Below, in pieces: positions 33,754-46,411 of a stretch of 64,000 nucleotides of DNA (the stretch's first letter is position 1; each line of letters opens with the position of its first letter). The notes beneath the pieces are model-generated. The model saw only the letters and a list, made by a program, of their open reading frames with translations, had not been told where the DNA came from and did not search any database. Origin of the DNA: Guyanagaster necrorhizus (taxonomy: Eukaryota; Basidiomycota; Agaricomycetes; Agaricales; Physalacriaceae); the NCBI RefSeq assembly GCF_019112545.1, contig NW_025064932.1, forward strand, positions 124,001 to 188,000, written 5' to 3'. The translations under genes and the position numbers were made by a program.

Positions 33754-35270
33754 GATGGTTGGGGAGAAAGAAATATCGAGGATGTCTAACCCGTTGTAAG
33801 CGTCACAGGCGATCATGTGATGTTAGTTCGGCCCGATTTTCCGGATTTACAGCTTATCCGCCTCCTTCCGCTATGTACAATTCTGCCGCCAGCCAGTACT
33901 AGTGACCAATGCCTGAGATATCGCCGAAAAGTCTTTAATATCTGCGATATGATGATTACCCAACTGCTGCTGGCAATGCTCTCATGGTAGATTGGAAAAA
34001 AGTCCATGGAAAGGTATGTCTTGAGACTGTGACTCGGACATTCCCTGCTAACTTGGTATTAAATGGAAGAAGGATAGGTCCGGCGCACCTTCTGATATAG
34101 CGAGTATGGTTTCGTATCTAGCTTCCAAAGAAGCTCGTTTTACTGTGACAGGTATCTCGCTTTCTCTAGTGGCCAACAATTGAAGCCCTGAACATCGAAA
34201 GGCCGTCTCAAATGTCATGTACCATTACTACGAAACACTCATATTCCTGAGTTTCCAGATGTCAGGTTCATGGTACAAATAAAAAATAGGGATGCGCACG
34301 AAGTCTGTATTAGTTCGGTAGCACATAGCCAGGCTTCTATCATCTCACGTACGCCTCCCTCGAACTTCGACTCATCGATGCCACCGGTACAGATCAAGGA
34401 CGCGTAGTGCAGCGCTTGGCGCCAGAATCAGCACACCCTTTCCGCCAATTAATTGCGGCAAGGATTGTATTGAACCGAGGCCAATCAGCAAAGGGCGAAT
34501 CCTGGTATCGTGGCGCAGCAGTCCAATATATATACAGCCTGGTCCTCGTGTGGCGTCATGCGCGGACACGGCCCAAGAGAAGCATGTCCGCGGTGCGTCC
34601 TTTTTGTACCCAGATATTACGGAATTCATCTCATTTTCATTTACTAGCAGTGATGCGAGCATCCGTTTTGAATTCTTGGTCTCCGGTTTCATTAACATAT
34701 ATGTGTGGTCCCAGGTATAAGAATCGTCTTCATATTCTTCCCCCGCACTCATATGTTTTGCTCAGGAAAGTATATACAACACCATTGTCCTGTTGTACCC
34801 TGCAGTATTGGACCCATGGCTTGCGGTGATGCTGTGATGCCTTCCCGACGAGGAATGCTGGTGCCTTACTCGGGTCCACTATCCCGCCTTCGTCTCAGTT
34901 GATCCCCTTATTACTTCGCCTGGCGAGGCTAGACTCGAAGAGTATAACAGCGTTTCCGCGTCTCGCATCTCAACATGTGTCCTACTACCCTTCAGAATCA
35001 CATACGCGCGTCCACGAGTTGTCTCCGCATCCATGGTTTTCCATGTAATCTCTTGTCAAACTCTACACACATATTCCTGTTAAGGAACCTCGTCGCGGGG
35101 GGTTACGGCGTGGTGGCTGTGCCGCAGTAACAAATCGCCGTGCGAAGGCGATTCTGATACAATAGAATACTCGGTGTCCGTTGTGCACGGTCATCTCGAG
35201 GTATTCAAATACCAATACACGCCTTCTACATGCATCTCGACCCTATCATCGGTGATCCCCTCGGAAAAGA
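33754..35270. other. Intergenic between divergent genes; no gene accepted
   Basis: This region must contain the promoters of transaldolase (leftward) and of the membrane transporter (rightward). A plus-strand frame of 140 codons (34,407-34,829) and a minus-strand frame of 126 codons (34,372-34,752) overlap, and neither shows a motif. The plus strand has an AT run CCAATATATATACAGC at about 34,530. Confidence 0.45.
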
Positions 35271-35285
35271 GGATATATTATAACT
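35270..35285 (+). promoter_or_regulatory. TATA element of the membrane transporter gene
   Basis: GGATATATTATAAC lies about 45 bases before the ATG at 35,325, followed by a pyrimidine-rich stretch. This fits a short-leader fungal promoter. Confidence 0.5.
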
Positions 35286-35324
35286 CTTCTCCGTTTTCTT
35301 ACTCCTAGTTGAACCCCCACCATC

Positions 35325-38300
35325 ATGGCGAGGGCGGTCAAGATCTCGCCTTCAACTCAGTCCTTCGCGTCCGATCGCAAACAACAGCATGACGCGTCTC
35401 CTGTTCCTCCTGTTCCTCCTGTTCCTCCACTGAAGGCAAGGCCCCCACCGTCTCTGTGGTCGTACCTTCCCACATGGGTTTCGAAGAACCTACGCTCGAA
35501 GAGGTCGTTGAAGATATTGTTCAGATCATGTGTAGCTTGTTGGCTGGCGTATGTGATCATGCTCCCGAATGCGTCGCTGAGAACGCTTGGTACAGCGTAC
35601 GTCGATGACTCATCCTATTTTGTTCCCGTATAACTCACGTCATCACAAGTGGATTCTTTGGGCTGCTAACAAGTTTGTTTGTGCCAGCCTACATACCTGT
35701 ACAGCTCTTTTTCTTTGTGAGTGGCTCGTTACTCGCTATGGCCCCTCATTTTATATCCGGCAGATTATGACCACCGTTGAGGTCGGGCTTCTCTTGGGAT
35801 GGGGTATTGGTGCAGCTGCCATGCGTGCGGCCAACGAATCTAGGGATCCATCTGTCCTACAAGCATCGATGGCCGTTCTGAATGCAAGGTTCGCACTAAG
35901 CTTACTATCAGCTATCACTATTTGAATGACTGTCGTATAGCATAGCAGCTAATCCGGCCTTTCAAGCCAATCCTACGCTAGCAACGACCACCGCGATCTA
36001 CCACGGAGTCTTTCTGGACACTCGGTGAGCCATGTATCTTTTGATGTAAACCGGTGGTTCATCTCCTTTGCAGCGCTTCAGTGGTGTATGGATGCTTTTT
36101 GGGGCTTGGAGCTTTCATAATGGGTCTTTTCCGGGCCTACGCACCAACTCTGATATTCCTTAGCATCTTTGGAACTATTGCAAGTACGCCTTCACTTCTC
36201 TCTTTTCTTTTATCTTCTGACACATGTTGCTTGCACTCCAGTGGATATTTTTGCTGTGAGCCACCTACCCCTGAGCATGACAGAGGAAGTTGACTTAATC
36301 TCAGACCTACGGACCTCTATTTCCAACCGCTCACTATCACTTAATGAACTCTATGGCCATCTCAGTTTCATGCTATATGGCTATTGCGATTTTGACGACC
36401 ATATTTATCTTCCCCGAAAGCATGAATCACTCACTTATTAACGACGTATTGGAACAACTAGACCGCTTGAAAGATATGGTGGAGACTCAGGACGAAGTGT
36501 TGCGTACACCGCCAGAGCACCTAGTTTCTGAACAGTCACCTTTGATCAAGGAGACCAAAGTCGCGAGAGCCACAATCGTACTCTCTCAGCAACAGCGTAA
36601 GCATTCTTTATTCGTTAAATCGGAAATACTCACTTGACGACAGTTATGGCTACGTCCCGATTTATCCACTTGGAATTCAGTCACGGAAGATGGAATGGCG
36701 ATGATGTGCTAGATCTGTTGGAACCGCTCCTTACCCTAGTCACTCAAGTTGGTCAGTATCTCCCAGTTAGCTGTCCCTGGCATCCGGCTCACCCATCCTT
36801 CTTCCTAGCCGGTCTCCAGAGCTTCTCTCAGCTCATCTGCATGTCCCAGCATCTGTTTGAGCGTTTCCGTTCGGATTCTACCACCACGATTCCTGATACT
36901 AGCGACGGCTATCTTCTCCGGCGATATCACGAGCGTAACGAGACTATCGAAGCGGAGCACAAGGTCCACGTATCTGAGGTCCTCCCCATCATCGACCGCT
37001 CTACGGGTCCTCTCCGACAAGCCATCTCGAATGGCATCGAGACGACCAAACGCTCTCTGAACCATATCAATCAGTGTCGGTGGAGTCGTAACGCGGATAT
37101 GGACGCTCAGATGCGAGTGGGGCTGGATAAAGCTATCGAAGAACTCCAGTCCTCCCTTGGTGAATTCAAGAAGACCAACAGACTTGCTCTGATCAACCCT
37201 TTCAGGCCCATCCTCAATAACCGCGAGCTCACCCAAGGGAGCCAGACCCTGCCACTACGTTCGTTGTATGTATCGTATGTGTTTGCGACGACGATGATCA
37301 ACGTAGGCGAGGCATCCCTGGGTTTGATGACGCTTGTGAGTGATACCATGGAGAAAAGGAAGGCGAACCGGTTGTGGGCGCCCAAGGGGCTGAGAAAGCT
37401 GTGGAAGATCCTTTCAGCGAGAGGTGATCAGACAAATGCGGTGCTTGGGGACGACGTTTCGCCCCATGCTACCGGTCGGCATGTGGAGGAGCACGAGGTG
37501 GACCATCGTACGTGAAATGCAGGTTCTTCTAATTTATGCTTTGGGTATTGATGATATCTCTGTAGGACGCGACCCGGATAGCCGGCCGCCGACCAATGCT
37601 TTCCAGAGAGTCATGCATCGTATCTCTGCTGTATATCGCTGGACGCTGACTCCGGAAGCTATCGTGCGTTTTATCTAATGCTTCTTTTGCTAATGACTCA
37701 CTTCTGCTGCAGTTTGCCTTCAAATATATATTCATTTCTATCGCTCTTTGGATTCCTTGTGTGGTGCGGTCTTCTGCATGTATGTCTAACCGCTGACCTT
37801 TCGTTTAACGACTAATCTTTATATTTTGATAGTCTTTTTCTACAGAGAGAAAGGCATCTGGTACCGTTTGTTTTCTTGTATTTCTTTTTATAAATTGATT
37901 CTTATCACGTAGGGCGCTTATCATGGCTCAAACAGTGATCAATCTGTATGCTGCGGATCAGATATTCAAGTGGGTGGTCTTGTTTTGTTTTTTTTTTTCC
38001 TGCCTCTCTCACCAGTGAACCTCTATAGCCTGGTAACCCGCTTGATTGGTACTTTTGGTGGGCTCGTCGCTGGTCTTCTCGCCTGGTATCTCGGTGAGTT
38101 ACTCTTAAAGCGAAGAGAGTAATCCGTCGTTCTCATCGTTAACATACACATAGGCAATGCTAATTCACACGGAAGTGTCTACGGATCTGCTGCAGCAGTG
38201 GGCTTCGTACTCATCCCTATAGTCTTTGTTCGCCTTTTCAGTCCCGTCAAATATCTTCAGGGAGTCGTTCTAGGATGTGTGAGTACACGTGCTTTCATCC

Positions 38301-39491
38301 AAAACGTGTAAAAGTCATGCTATGTTTTATTAGGCAACCTTCGCCCTTGTGGTTGGATATTCGTGGATAGACGGGCATTTGACCCAATTGGCTACTCCTG
38401 GTACGTCTACTGTTCTGATGTTCTACGATGTGGATCGGCCAACTTCGTGACAGGTCAAGGTTGGTCCGTTGCTTGGAGGCGCTGGGTGTTGGTTGTCATT
38501 GGTAAGCTTTCAACCACAACTTTTTCCCCTCCCCGTCAGATTTTCTTTTCAGGTTCCGGCGCATCTTTCGTTGTTATGATGCTTCCCCCTACTTCTGGAC
38601 GAAAGGCCGTACGTCTACGGAATGCGTCATCGATATCATCACTGTCGAATCTTTACGGACACCTCATATCAACGTGGATATCTGAGGTCGGGCCTGACGA
38701 AGAAAAGGTCGAACGGGGTGAAGAGCAAGCCAAGACAAGGTGGGTGAAAGAGTTCCGTGAGAAGGTTATGGGAGCTTCGTCGGAAATGCGCACGATACGG
38801 GAGTTGACTGAGCTAGCGATGTGGGAGGGGAGTTTGCGCGGCAAGTGGCCGAAGGAGGAGTACGTACAACTAGTGGAGGTGCAGATTGAGATGGTCTCGA
38901 GTTTGTGGCAGGTACGTAGTATCTTTTGAGTTCCTATCAGTCAAGCTGACTTGATCTTCATCGATTAGCTCGGAGCCGCGCTTATGCAGCTTGACGACGC
39001 TTGGCGGGTGACTTTCCTCCATCATACGGGCGTGCTGAATCCCAACTTTGTGCGCTACATTCTCTTCTTAGGCGTGCAGGTACTGAATGTCAGATCTTAG
39101 ATTTCGGACGTCATGGGCCTTTTTTCGCTTGTATCACAATCTTTGCGCACTGCTGAGCCGATGCATCAAGTTCTCCCAGAGACACTCCTGGAGAAGCTGT
39201 TCTATCACCAGAGCAACTATGCGATCAGGGACTCGCTGACGCTAGAGTCTGCCACCTCGTTGGACTATATGTATTACGCCGCCGGTGTGGTTGCGGTGTA
39301 TCAGCTCTTGCATGTGAGTTATGATCTTGTTCTGACCAAGAGTCTGGTATGCTGATTACTACGCGATGTGGCAGTCTCTTGATGAACTTCACCGCATAAC
39401 GAAGACACTTTGCGGAGAGGTACCCTTGAGAGGATTTACGAGGTGGAAGGCTGAGTTCGAGCAGTCTAGGACGGAGATTCGTGCGGCATAG
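35325..39491 (+). CDS. FUSC-like / DUF2421 multi-spanning membrane transporter (aromatic acid exporter-like)
   Basis: Multi-exon gene of about 1,000 residues. The N-terminus is hydrophilic with a tandem Pro-Val-Pro repeat (VPPVPPVPPLKARPP). The first helix bundle is spliced from segments such as ILFRSCVACWLAYVIMLPNA, GFFGLLTSLFVPAYIPVQLF, TTVEVGLLLGWGIGAAAMRA, CFLGLGAFIMGLFRAYAP and LIFLSIFGTIA. A long cytosolic region follows (36,430-37,620). The second bundle lies at 37,700-38,600 (FISIALWIPCVV, LIGTFGGLVAGLLAWYLG, AAVGFVLIPIVFVRLF, LGCATFALVVGYSW, WRRWVLVVIGSGAS). The DUF2421-like C-terminus ends SRTEIRAA. Two 5-6 helix blocks separated by soluble domains match the ER transporter 6TM N-terminal/FUSC/DUF2421 family of fungi. 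The substrate is unknown; transport of organic anions is inferred from bacterial relatives. Confidence 0.88.
35398..35432 (+). repeat. In-frame 9-bp tandem repeat (CCTGTTCCT)
   Basis: About three copies of CCTGTTCCT encode repeated Pro-Val-Pro in the cytosolic N-terminal tail of the transporter. The repeat length is a multiple of three, so copy-number changes would keep the frame. Confidence 0.8.
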
Positions 39492-41972
39492 GCGGTTGGT
39501 TAGTTCGTTGGTTATCTTAGTTGCTTTCTAATGTAATAGGACATTGCCCATTTTAAGACATCTTATGAGGCATGACAAAGACGCGCTCCAAGCGTCGACT
39601 ACTGTCGGTAGCACAGACAAAGAAAAGGACCGGTTCGGTGTAGCGTGTGTCTACACTTCCTCGAAACAGTTTCGTTGACTTGTTTCATACATCAGTGGCG
39701 TTTTTAAGACTTCGTCTTACCCTCTTTGGGTGGATCTCAAAACATTGTATGAAGCGGCATTTCGGCATGGAAGATTTCCGCGATTTCCTCCAAAAAGCGC
39801 TGTGGTCCGTGCACGTTGACGGATTCATATATAAACCAGCATCCGGTCCCGTGATTTTTCATCTCTTGTGCTAGGGTTTACTGTCACCTATGAGGTCTTT
39901 ACCGAGGTACAGTTATTTTGCTGATTGCAAATTATACATCCGAACCCGTCTATTTGCTTCGGCTTATAGCAATTTTTGGAAACCTCCACTTCTTTTTTCA
40001 TTTCTTCTGTGAAGATGTGACGGTGCATCTGAGAAGGAATGAAAGTTAGTTCATTGTTTATAGTTAGACTATCTTTTTTGAGCCAGTGCAATATGTATTT
40101 TTGGTATATGTGACATCACAACTATCTCCACTGTGAAATTTGAAGTGATGCTTGAAGTTGTACTGTGTTAAGTATGTGATGCCGAGAGGAAAGGATGATT
40201 GACTGTCTATGTTTCCCTGTGAGTAGATATCAACCAGAATAAAGCTGATAAAATATGTCCCCCTCAGTCCTCCTCTACTCTCACATTTACACATTGGACT
40301 TTCCTGTTCACACTGATATGACACTCCTAGTATAAAGGTATGACCCTGCAGTCATTGTTAAAGTTCCTCTGACATGATGTCCTGGACTCCCGGGCCTGTC
40401 AAATCCCTGAGACATTTGGGGTATCTCTAACCCCCAGAATGACTATAAATTTAATTTGCAGATTTGGAACTACAAACCATCCACGAAAAGCACTTAACCA
40501 TCAGAACCGAGTATATGTGACTAAGTAGCTGGTTCCGGAGTTGCTGTATATCTGCTACATATCTGCTTCCATCGTCATCACAACCATGAAGCGGAGGCGT
40601 TCGGACCGGCAACACCCATATACTCTAAATCTTCTTTTTTGCCAAGGATTCCAAGGGGTGATCTTTTTGGGAACATTAGACTTTCTCTATGGTCGACGGT
40701 TGGCACGCCTCGATTTTGTAAGGACAATATTACTGGGTCAGTGCTCTCTCGTTAGCACCTTCATTAATGTTATGGCGACCACGTAATCTGTCATTGACCA
40801 AGTGGCAGTAAGAGTGATATCGATGATCTGGTACGCTGGCCCAGATATCGGCTGTCGCACCTGACACTCATTTCCCTGGGATTAGCCTCGACCGGACCTG
40901 AATTTAATTATGTCGCGCCCCTTTGAAGATATTGCGGAAGCTAATATGTACGACCTAGTATTTTTGGAAAGACTACAGAACTCCGCGAGGATAAAACAAG
41001 TACTTGCAATGTGCATCGAACCGACTTGTATTCTGTATGACCACCTTCCGTCCCAGGATCCCGTATACTGATTGGTTGAGACGTCTGCCTACGAAAGCAG
41101 ACCAGCGTATATCACCTGCACATATGAAACGCTCCCGACCCATACATTAATCTCCACTGCACGGAAGCACACTCATATTGATGAACAGCACGCTCTAGTC
41201 GTTAATTTCGATCCCATTGGGTATGGCTCATGCTATATCTGCATCCACGAGGTTCGCGGAGTATGTCATATCGAACTCCCTCCTTCGAGCAGCACCTTGG
41301 CTATCGATTATCGGCCCCGGGGTTAGGCCGAAGCTGCCTCTAGTCATCGTCGCGTGCTTGTCTGCCTGCGCTGCTTCACGTCAGACATTGTCTTCTTCTA
41401 GCCGGCACGGACCGGCGAAAGTAGCCAAGTGAAGGAGTACTTGCTTGGAATTTTTGTAAGTAGATTGAGAAAGATGTACTTATAGATTGTTTATACGCGC
41501 CTTAGGAGTTTGAAGATGAACGACGAGAAATTGAACAGACTGCTCGACAAAACGTCGACGTTCCTATTTTTCCATGGTGTACGAATAACGTTGGCTAGGC
41601 GAGTCATTCATTTGCCATTTGCCACTAAGTATATCACTTCCTCCTGCGGAAAGACAAATGCTTAGAATTCGTTGTCTTCTTTGATGTTTTTCTTGACCAA
41701 ACTGGTGCTGGGTTTTCCTATTGCGCTGTTGGTTTGGCATTCCATTGTCTGCTTCGTTTTCGTACAGCTTTGGAGGTTCCATCCGCAGAGCTTTGCGCAG
41801 TTTATTCCACTCCGATCCACTCTACGATGAGCGGATGACCTACTCAGTGACGTGAGTCGTAGTGGAGAAGATGCATGCTCTCGACACGACACCTAGGCAT
41901 GCTATTAATTACCGCATTTCTGAGAGTTTATCAAGGGAGTAGCTCCACTGAACGCTATCCGTATAACCATCA
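39492..41972. other. Long gene-poor stretch
   Basis: No gene is accepted. Candidate frames at 39,647-39,874 (+), 40,064-40,324 (-), 40,541-40,786 (+), 41,072-41,326 (+) and 41,564-41,892 (-) are short and unrecognised. The part 40,020-40,480 is AT-rich with few CG pairs, like a diluted version of the flanking repeat blocks, and may be a small decayed insertion. The rest has normal CG frequency. Confidence 0.45.
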
Positions 41973-42415
41973 ATGTCCAATATCCTCCAAGCTCTATCCA
42001 CCGAACGAAGGCAACGCGTTGAGCAAGGGGGAGCTCCCAAGTTCAACGAGCCAGAGTGCGGCGACCTTCCCATCCAGACTCGCATTGATATATGGAAGGC
42101 TGGAGAGGTGTATATGCCGACCAAGCAATATGCACTTCTTGGCTACTGCACCATGTATTTTGACGACTCCAAGTACGGTTTGGGCGTCACCTGTACTTGG
42201 GAGTGTATCAAAGCTCGTGAGTAGCTCGGGTTTTTTCTCTACATTCGTACTAAGGCTTGGTACGCACAGACGTTTCGGACGAGAACAACAAGGTTTGAGT
42301 CATCTTTTGAGCAAGGATTAACTCGGTGTTCATGCTTTTCAATCAATAGCCACATAGGGACCAGAGCAACGAGTGGTGGAAACTCTGTCGCGCGCCGAAG
42401 CGAACTTCCATCTAG
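41973..42415 (+). CDS. Small three-exon protein of unknown function
   Basis: The plus strand starts MSNILQALSTERRQRVEQGG and continues through LGYCTMYFDDSKYGLGVTCT and WECIKA. Intron 1 (donor GTGAGTAG, acceptor GCACAG) and intron 2 (donor GTTTGAGT, acceptor CAATAG) restore an open frame AHVSDENNK / PHRDQSNEWWKLCRAPKRTS that ends in a stop. The two clean introns and the acidic-aromatic composition argue that it is real. About 112 residues. I do not recognise a family, and no signal peptide or membrane helix is visible. A 148-codon overlapping frame starting at 41,875 is the alternative reading and looks less protein-like. Confidence 0.55.
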
Positions 42416-44375
42416 GTAGGCTTCAGGTTATGCACCGCGACCGTGACACTGATATTAAACTCATAGATGTCGAGCCTGGGCCTGATCGTCATCCTTCTGT
42501 CACTTGGTTGTCGGCTTATCTAGTAGATACGCATTTAGCCTTCGCGTACTTCTGCTCGTGATGTGACTTCTGTTGTTCTGAGAATCATATACTTCTTGGC
42601 ATTCACGCGTTGTCCGCTGTACTTTCCCAAAGCCATCACAGACTTCCTTCGGCATCGCCAGAATTAAAAAAGTTTTCCATATATGACTCGCTCACATAGG
42701 AATAGGAGGTCAAAGCTACTTGAGGAAGGACGCCATACCGGCATCAGCTCACTTGCTCGCTTGATTTTGACAGGACACAAGTGCTTGACGGTCATATCTA
42801 TTATTTTTATGCTTCCAAATGACCAGATCTATCGAATCTCTCATGCTTGCGACGAATGTTAGAATAAAGTCACCACAAATGTCCCTGGCCGTCGGCTTCA
42901 ATGCACGATCGTTATCTTTACAAAGATCCTTTCGATCTTCAAGCCGCACATTTGATATTGTACAATTAGACCAGGGGAGGCCTCCGTCTAGAGCGAATCA
43001 TTTCAAAGGATAACTCGAAGTCAAAAGATTTGAAGACTTACTGAGGAAGGTCTGACATATTTCATGGACGGAACTGAGCGGAGGGAATGACCAACTCTGG
43101 TCTCCAGCAACAAGGATGCGATGAATATGTAGCTGTAACCACTGGTTTTAAGCCAGAAATGCCACAGTCCTGATTGGTCTACTGAACTCGGAGACGTTGG
43201 TTAAATATAGAGGGAGTTTTTCAATATACTAAGGTCTAGGGACTATCGTGCACCTCACGAAAATATCAAGACCAGCAATGAAGCGTTTTCAGTTTGACGT
43301 GGAGTGAAGTCGCGCCAAGAACCTGGAAACCATAGAGAAAAAAAAAACAGACGCTCTTCGGCATCACTATATTCATATTCTAGAATCCTAGAATATCGAA
43401 ACGATAACTTGGCGAATTATAGGGCCTGAATTGCATACGCAGAGTCATAAGGTTTGTGGAACGGTCGAGGGGGGAGTTTGGCGAGAAAGCATTGGCCTAA
43501 CATCATATCCTGGGAGACATACCAGCTACTATCTTCCAGAACCAAGTACAGCACAACGCATAACAGTGACTTGTGAACTGAACACTTTTGGAAATGTGTA
43601 ACGGGTAACGGGTTCTTATGTCCCTAAGAAGGAAACTAACCAGAGTCACATTAGCGTGCTACGGTACCGAACACTGTCTGGCCCAAACTAGCTTCAGAGG
43701 TGTGATTAATGTATACTAACTTCTAGGGGATATTGAAAATTTTGTGGATACTTTATTTGAGGAAAAAGACGATGTGTGGTGGATGGGACAAAAAAAATTT
43801 TTCGGTGTTCCAGGTGTAACGCGTAACACCCTGTGAACACTTATCGTAATTATGCAGTAGTAGGCCCCAAGATAAGCCGGAAAGTAACAGCGTTCGACGT
43901 GATCGGCTACTGTAATTCCAAATCCGTAGGTGTACTTTTAGAACCAGATCCTAAAGCTGTTCCTCGAAGGCGCCATCCGACAGTGTCTGATCCCTAGGAG
44001 CCTAAGCAGTAGTCAAAGGGTAACTGTCTGAAGGTAAAGAGCCAGAGATATGAGTCTGCGGCAAGTCCTAAGCAAAGATACAAAAGAGATATATTCTCTT
44101 CCTCAAGCAAGGCTTGATTATTTAATTTACCGTGACAATGTCTGTGACAACTCCAAAGCGAGAATTCTGGAAGTGCAGATCTTGAGTGCGCACGCCACAG
44201 CCACGTGGGGGCGCGATTGGCATGGCTTAAGTAATCGCACCTTTGTGCGGTACCCTCGCGGACCACAGCATTTTACCACCTTTCCGCCGCCTTTCCCTCG
44301 CATTTCTCCTTCATATCCAGCCTGAACATCTAGAAATGACTTTCCTCGCATAATATCTTGATTTCCTCACTAGCG
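42416..44375. other. Intergenic upstream of ATG13; contains a 36-bp palindrome
   Basis: No gene recognised. Notable sequence: GTGTAACGGGTAACGGG at about 43,595-43,612 and an imperfect palindrome at 43,805-43,840 built around ACGCGT. Overlapping frames near 43,994-44,351 have no motif. The last few hundred bases should contain the ATG13 promoter. Confidence 0.45.
43805..43840. repeat. Imperfect palindrome GTGTTC...ACGCGT...GAACAC
   Basis: The arms GTGTTCCAGGTGTAA and AACACCCTGTGAACAC pair with few mismatches around a central ACGCGT. A related repeat GTGTAACGGGTAACGGG lies about 215 bp upstream. It could be one end of a short inverted-repeat element or a protein-binding palindrome. Confidence 0.5.
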
Positions 44376-46411
44376 ATGTTCAATGACAACCAGAAAGCCG
44401 ACCAGATTGCGTTGCACTTCTATACCAAGCTATTTTACGTCGTCAGCGATGCTAGAACGACGGCTGAGTCGCGACTGCAGTTAAAGGTTGACAAATGGGT
44501 GCGTCGGAAATGTCCGTATATCACTGCAGAATACTGACAAGGACGTAGTTCAATCTGGAGACATACGACTCTGATATGTTTCCAAAGGAAATTCGCGACA
44601 AGTACAAGTCAGTGTCAACGTCTCCACCACCACCACCACTGGAAATCCAGGTCCTTCTCTCTGTACCAGAGCTTAGCAGCAATCAGGTCCTCGTTTACTT
44701 GTCGCCGGATTCATCCAGGTTGCAGATAAAGCCGACACCAAAGTATATTCTGCTCGAGAGCTGGGTCCTTGCCTTCAATAATCGCCGTATCAGTGAGGAG
44801 GATGGTTCTGACGTCGCGCTGTCCACGGTGTACAAGCATGGCATACCACTCTTTCGCAGCCTGTACAGTCTGCTGCGTATCCTCCCCGCATGGAAACTCT
44901 GCAAGCGGCTCCGGAGACGCGGGGCAGGCAATGGGAACCTCAATATCCAATTGCGGGTACGAACACAGGCGCTGGGTGATTCCGGCCTCATTCTAGGCTT
45001 CGGTATGTCCTTTACATTTCACGCCAAGTACTGATCTCATCCTTTATTATCAGATGCCTCGCCGGCGACAGGAGCTTCCCCTCTTCCCAGCAAGACGCAC
45101 GTGTTCGTGCCTGTATCTCACCCCATGGGTACGCTCTCGCTGTCCGCGACGTATCTGACGATGCCTCATTTCCGGGTGGACGACTTGGAATCCCTCCTCT
45201 CGTCGCGTTTTCTCTCCGAAGGTCCAGAATTTGTGCCAACACTGTCCAAGAATCTTCAGCGAGACTCAATAACAGGCTCGCCAGGTAGCAGCCTTCCCAT
45301 CCGGACTTCCCTTCCTAGATCTCCACCAATAAGTATTTCCATTGCAGACCGATTTGTCTTGCCTTCCTCCTCGCGGCCGCAATCATTAATTAGTGGCAGT
45401 CCGAGAAACGTACCTCTACCCCCCGGTTCCACATCTGGATCGTTGACCGATAACAGCAGCCGACCGCCTTCTGGACTCTCCTTGGCAGCGCGTTTGCGAA
45501 GGGAGAGCACCGGTCGAAGCGGCTCCGCAGATCTACCATCAGCTCCCCTTGCTATTCGCCGTCCAAATATTAACCCCGTGCACCCGTTCAAGAGCAACAC
45601 ATTAGTATCCGCATCGCCTTCAGGCGGCAGCCTTGGGGGGAGTAGTGCCTCGTTTGGAGGTGGTGTCGCAGGATCGCTATCTTCTGTAGGCATAGCAAAC
45701 TTGCCGGCCCTAGGTCCTACGCGATCTCCAACGATGAACCGGGCACCGGCTCCTTTATCTCCGATAGGCCTTGCAAGCCGGCCTTCACCCCCTTTTGCAC
45801 CTTCGAGCCTGCGGAGCGAGGAATCGGATAGCCCGAAACCACCACTTATACCTCCCAGGAAGCGTTACTCAAGCAGCTTCGGCCATCGATACGCGCCATC
45901 TCTGGGTGCAGGAAGCGATGGCAGCGGCAGCGCGAACGAGAAAGTCGGGAGCGCGTCTTTCCTGAGCACCAATACGGATGACGATGAGATTTCGACATTT
46001 GTGCAGGATATCGATGCGAGGAAACCGCTGAGCGGGAGGCACAGGCTGCACTCGCAGTCTCCACGACAGGCATTTCCGGTGCTGCCGCCGCCACAGAAGG
46101 AAGAGGGCGGGCTGCTGCTAAAGCAGGAGGCCATCTCACCGCCTGGCGCTATGCTGACTAGTGAGGGGGAAGTGGATGAGAAGCTTCGAAAGATGAACGA
46201 AGCATTCCTTGCGAGTTTGGAAGGCCTAGGAGGGATTGAGGGGAACATCCGGAGGAAGACGAGTGATAGCCCCGAAAGCCGTGGGAGGGGGAGTCCCATC
46301 GGGCTTGGGATGGGGGGATTTGTGCGCCCGAGATACGGTTCAGCTACGAGCCAGGGGTCGGAGGAGGTGATTGGGAAATTGGAGTTTGATGATGACCGCA
46401 GGCGTGGGTGA
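44376..46411 (+). CDS. ATG13: Autophagy-related protein 13
   Basis: Atg13 is the regulatory partner of the Atg1 kinase in autophagosome initiation and is hyperphosphorylated by TORC1 when nutrients are present. The start at 44,376 reads MFNDNQKADQIALHFYTKLF. Two introns, after KVDKW (50 bp) and after LILGF (about 52 bp), give a frame of about 644 residues. The N-terminal HORMA domain covers roughly residues 8-240, with SLYSLLRILPAWKLCKRLRR as its hallmark helix and the last strands at FVPVSHPMGTLSLSATYL. From about 250 on the chain is Ser/Pro/Gly-rich and disordered, as expected for the Atg1/Atg17-binding region. The C-terminus is acidic-basic (KLEFDDDRRRG). It is shorter than many basidiomycete Atg13 proteins. 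It looks intact. Confidence 0.93.

Noticed and set aside
34372..34829. Overlapping frames of 140 (+) and 126 (-) codons
   Set aside because: Neither strand has motifs, introns or homology that I can recognise, and overlap of open frames is expected in this composition.
36805..37236. 143-codon minus-strand frame
   Set aside because: It is antisense to the long transporter exon, which has clear family content.
41875..42321. 148-codon plus-strand frame
   Set aside because: It overlaps the three-exon gene at 41,973 in another frame. The latter uses two proper introns and is more protein-like.
45256..46299. Several 97-145-codon minus-strand frames
   Set aside because: They are shadows of the GC-rich, Ser/Pro-rich ATG13 coding sequence on the plus strand.
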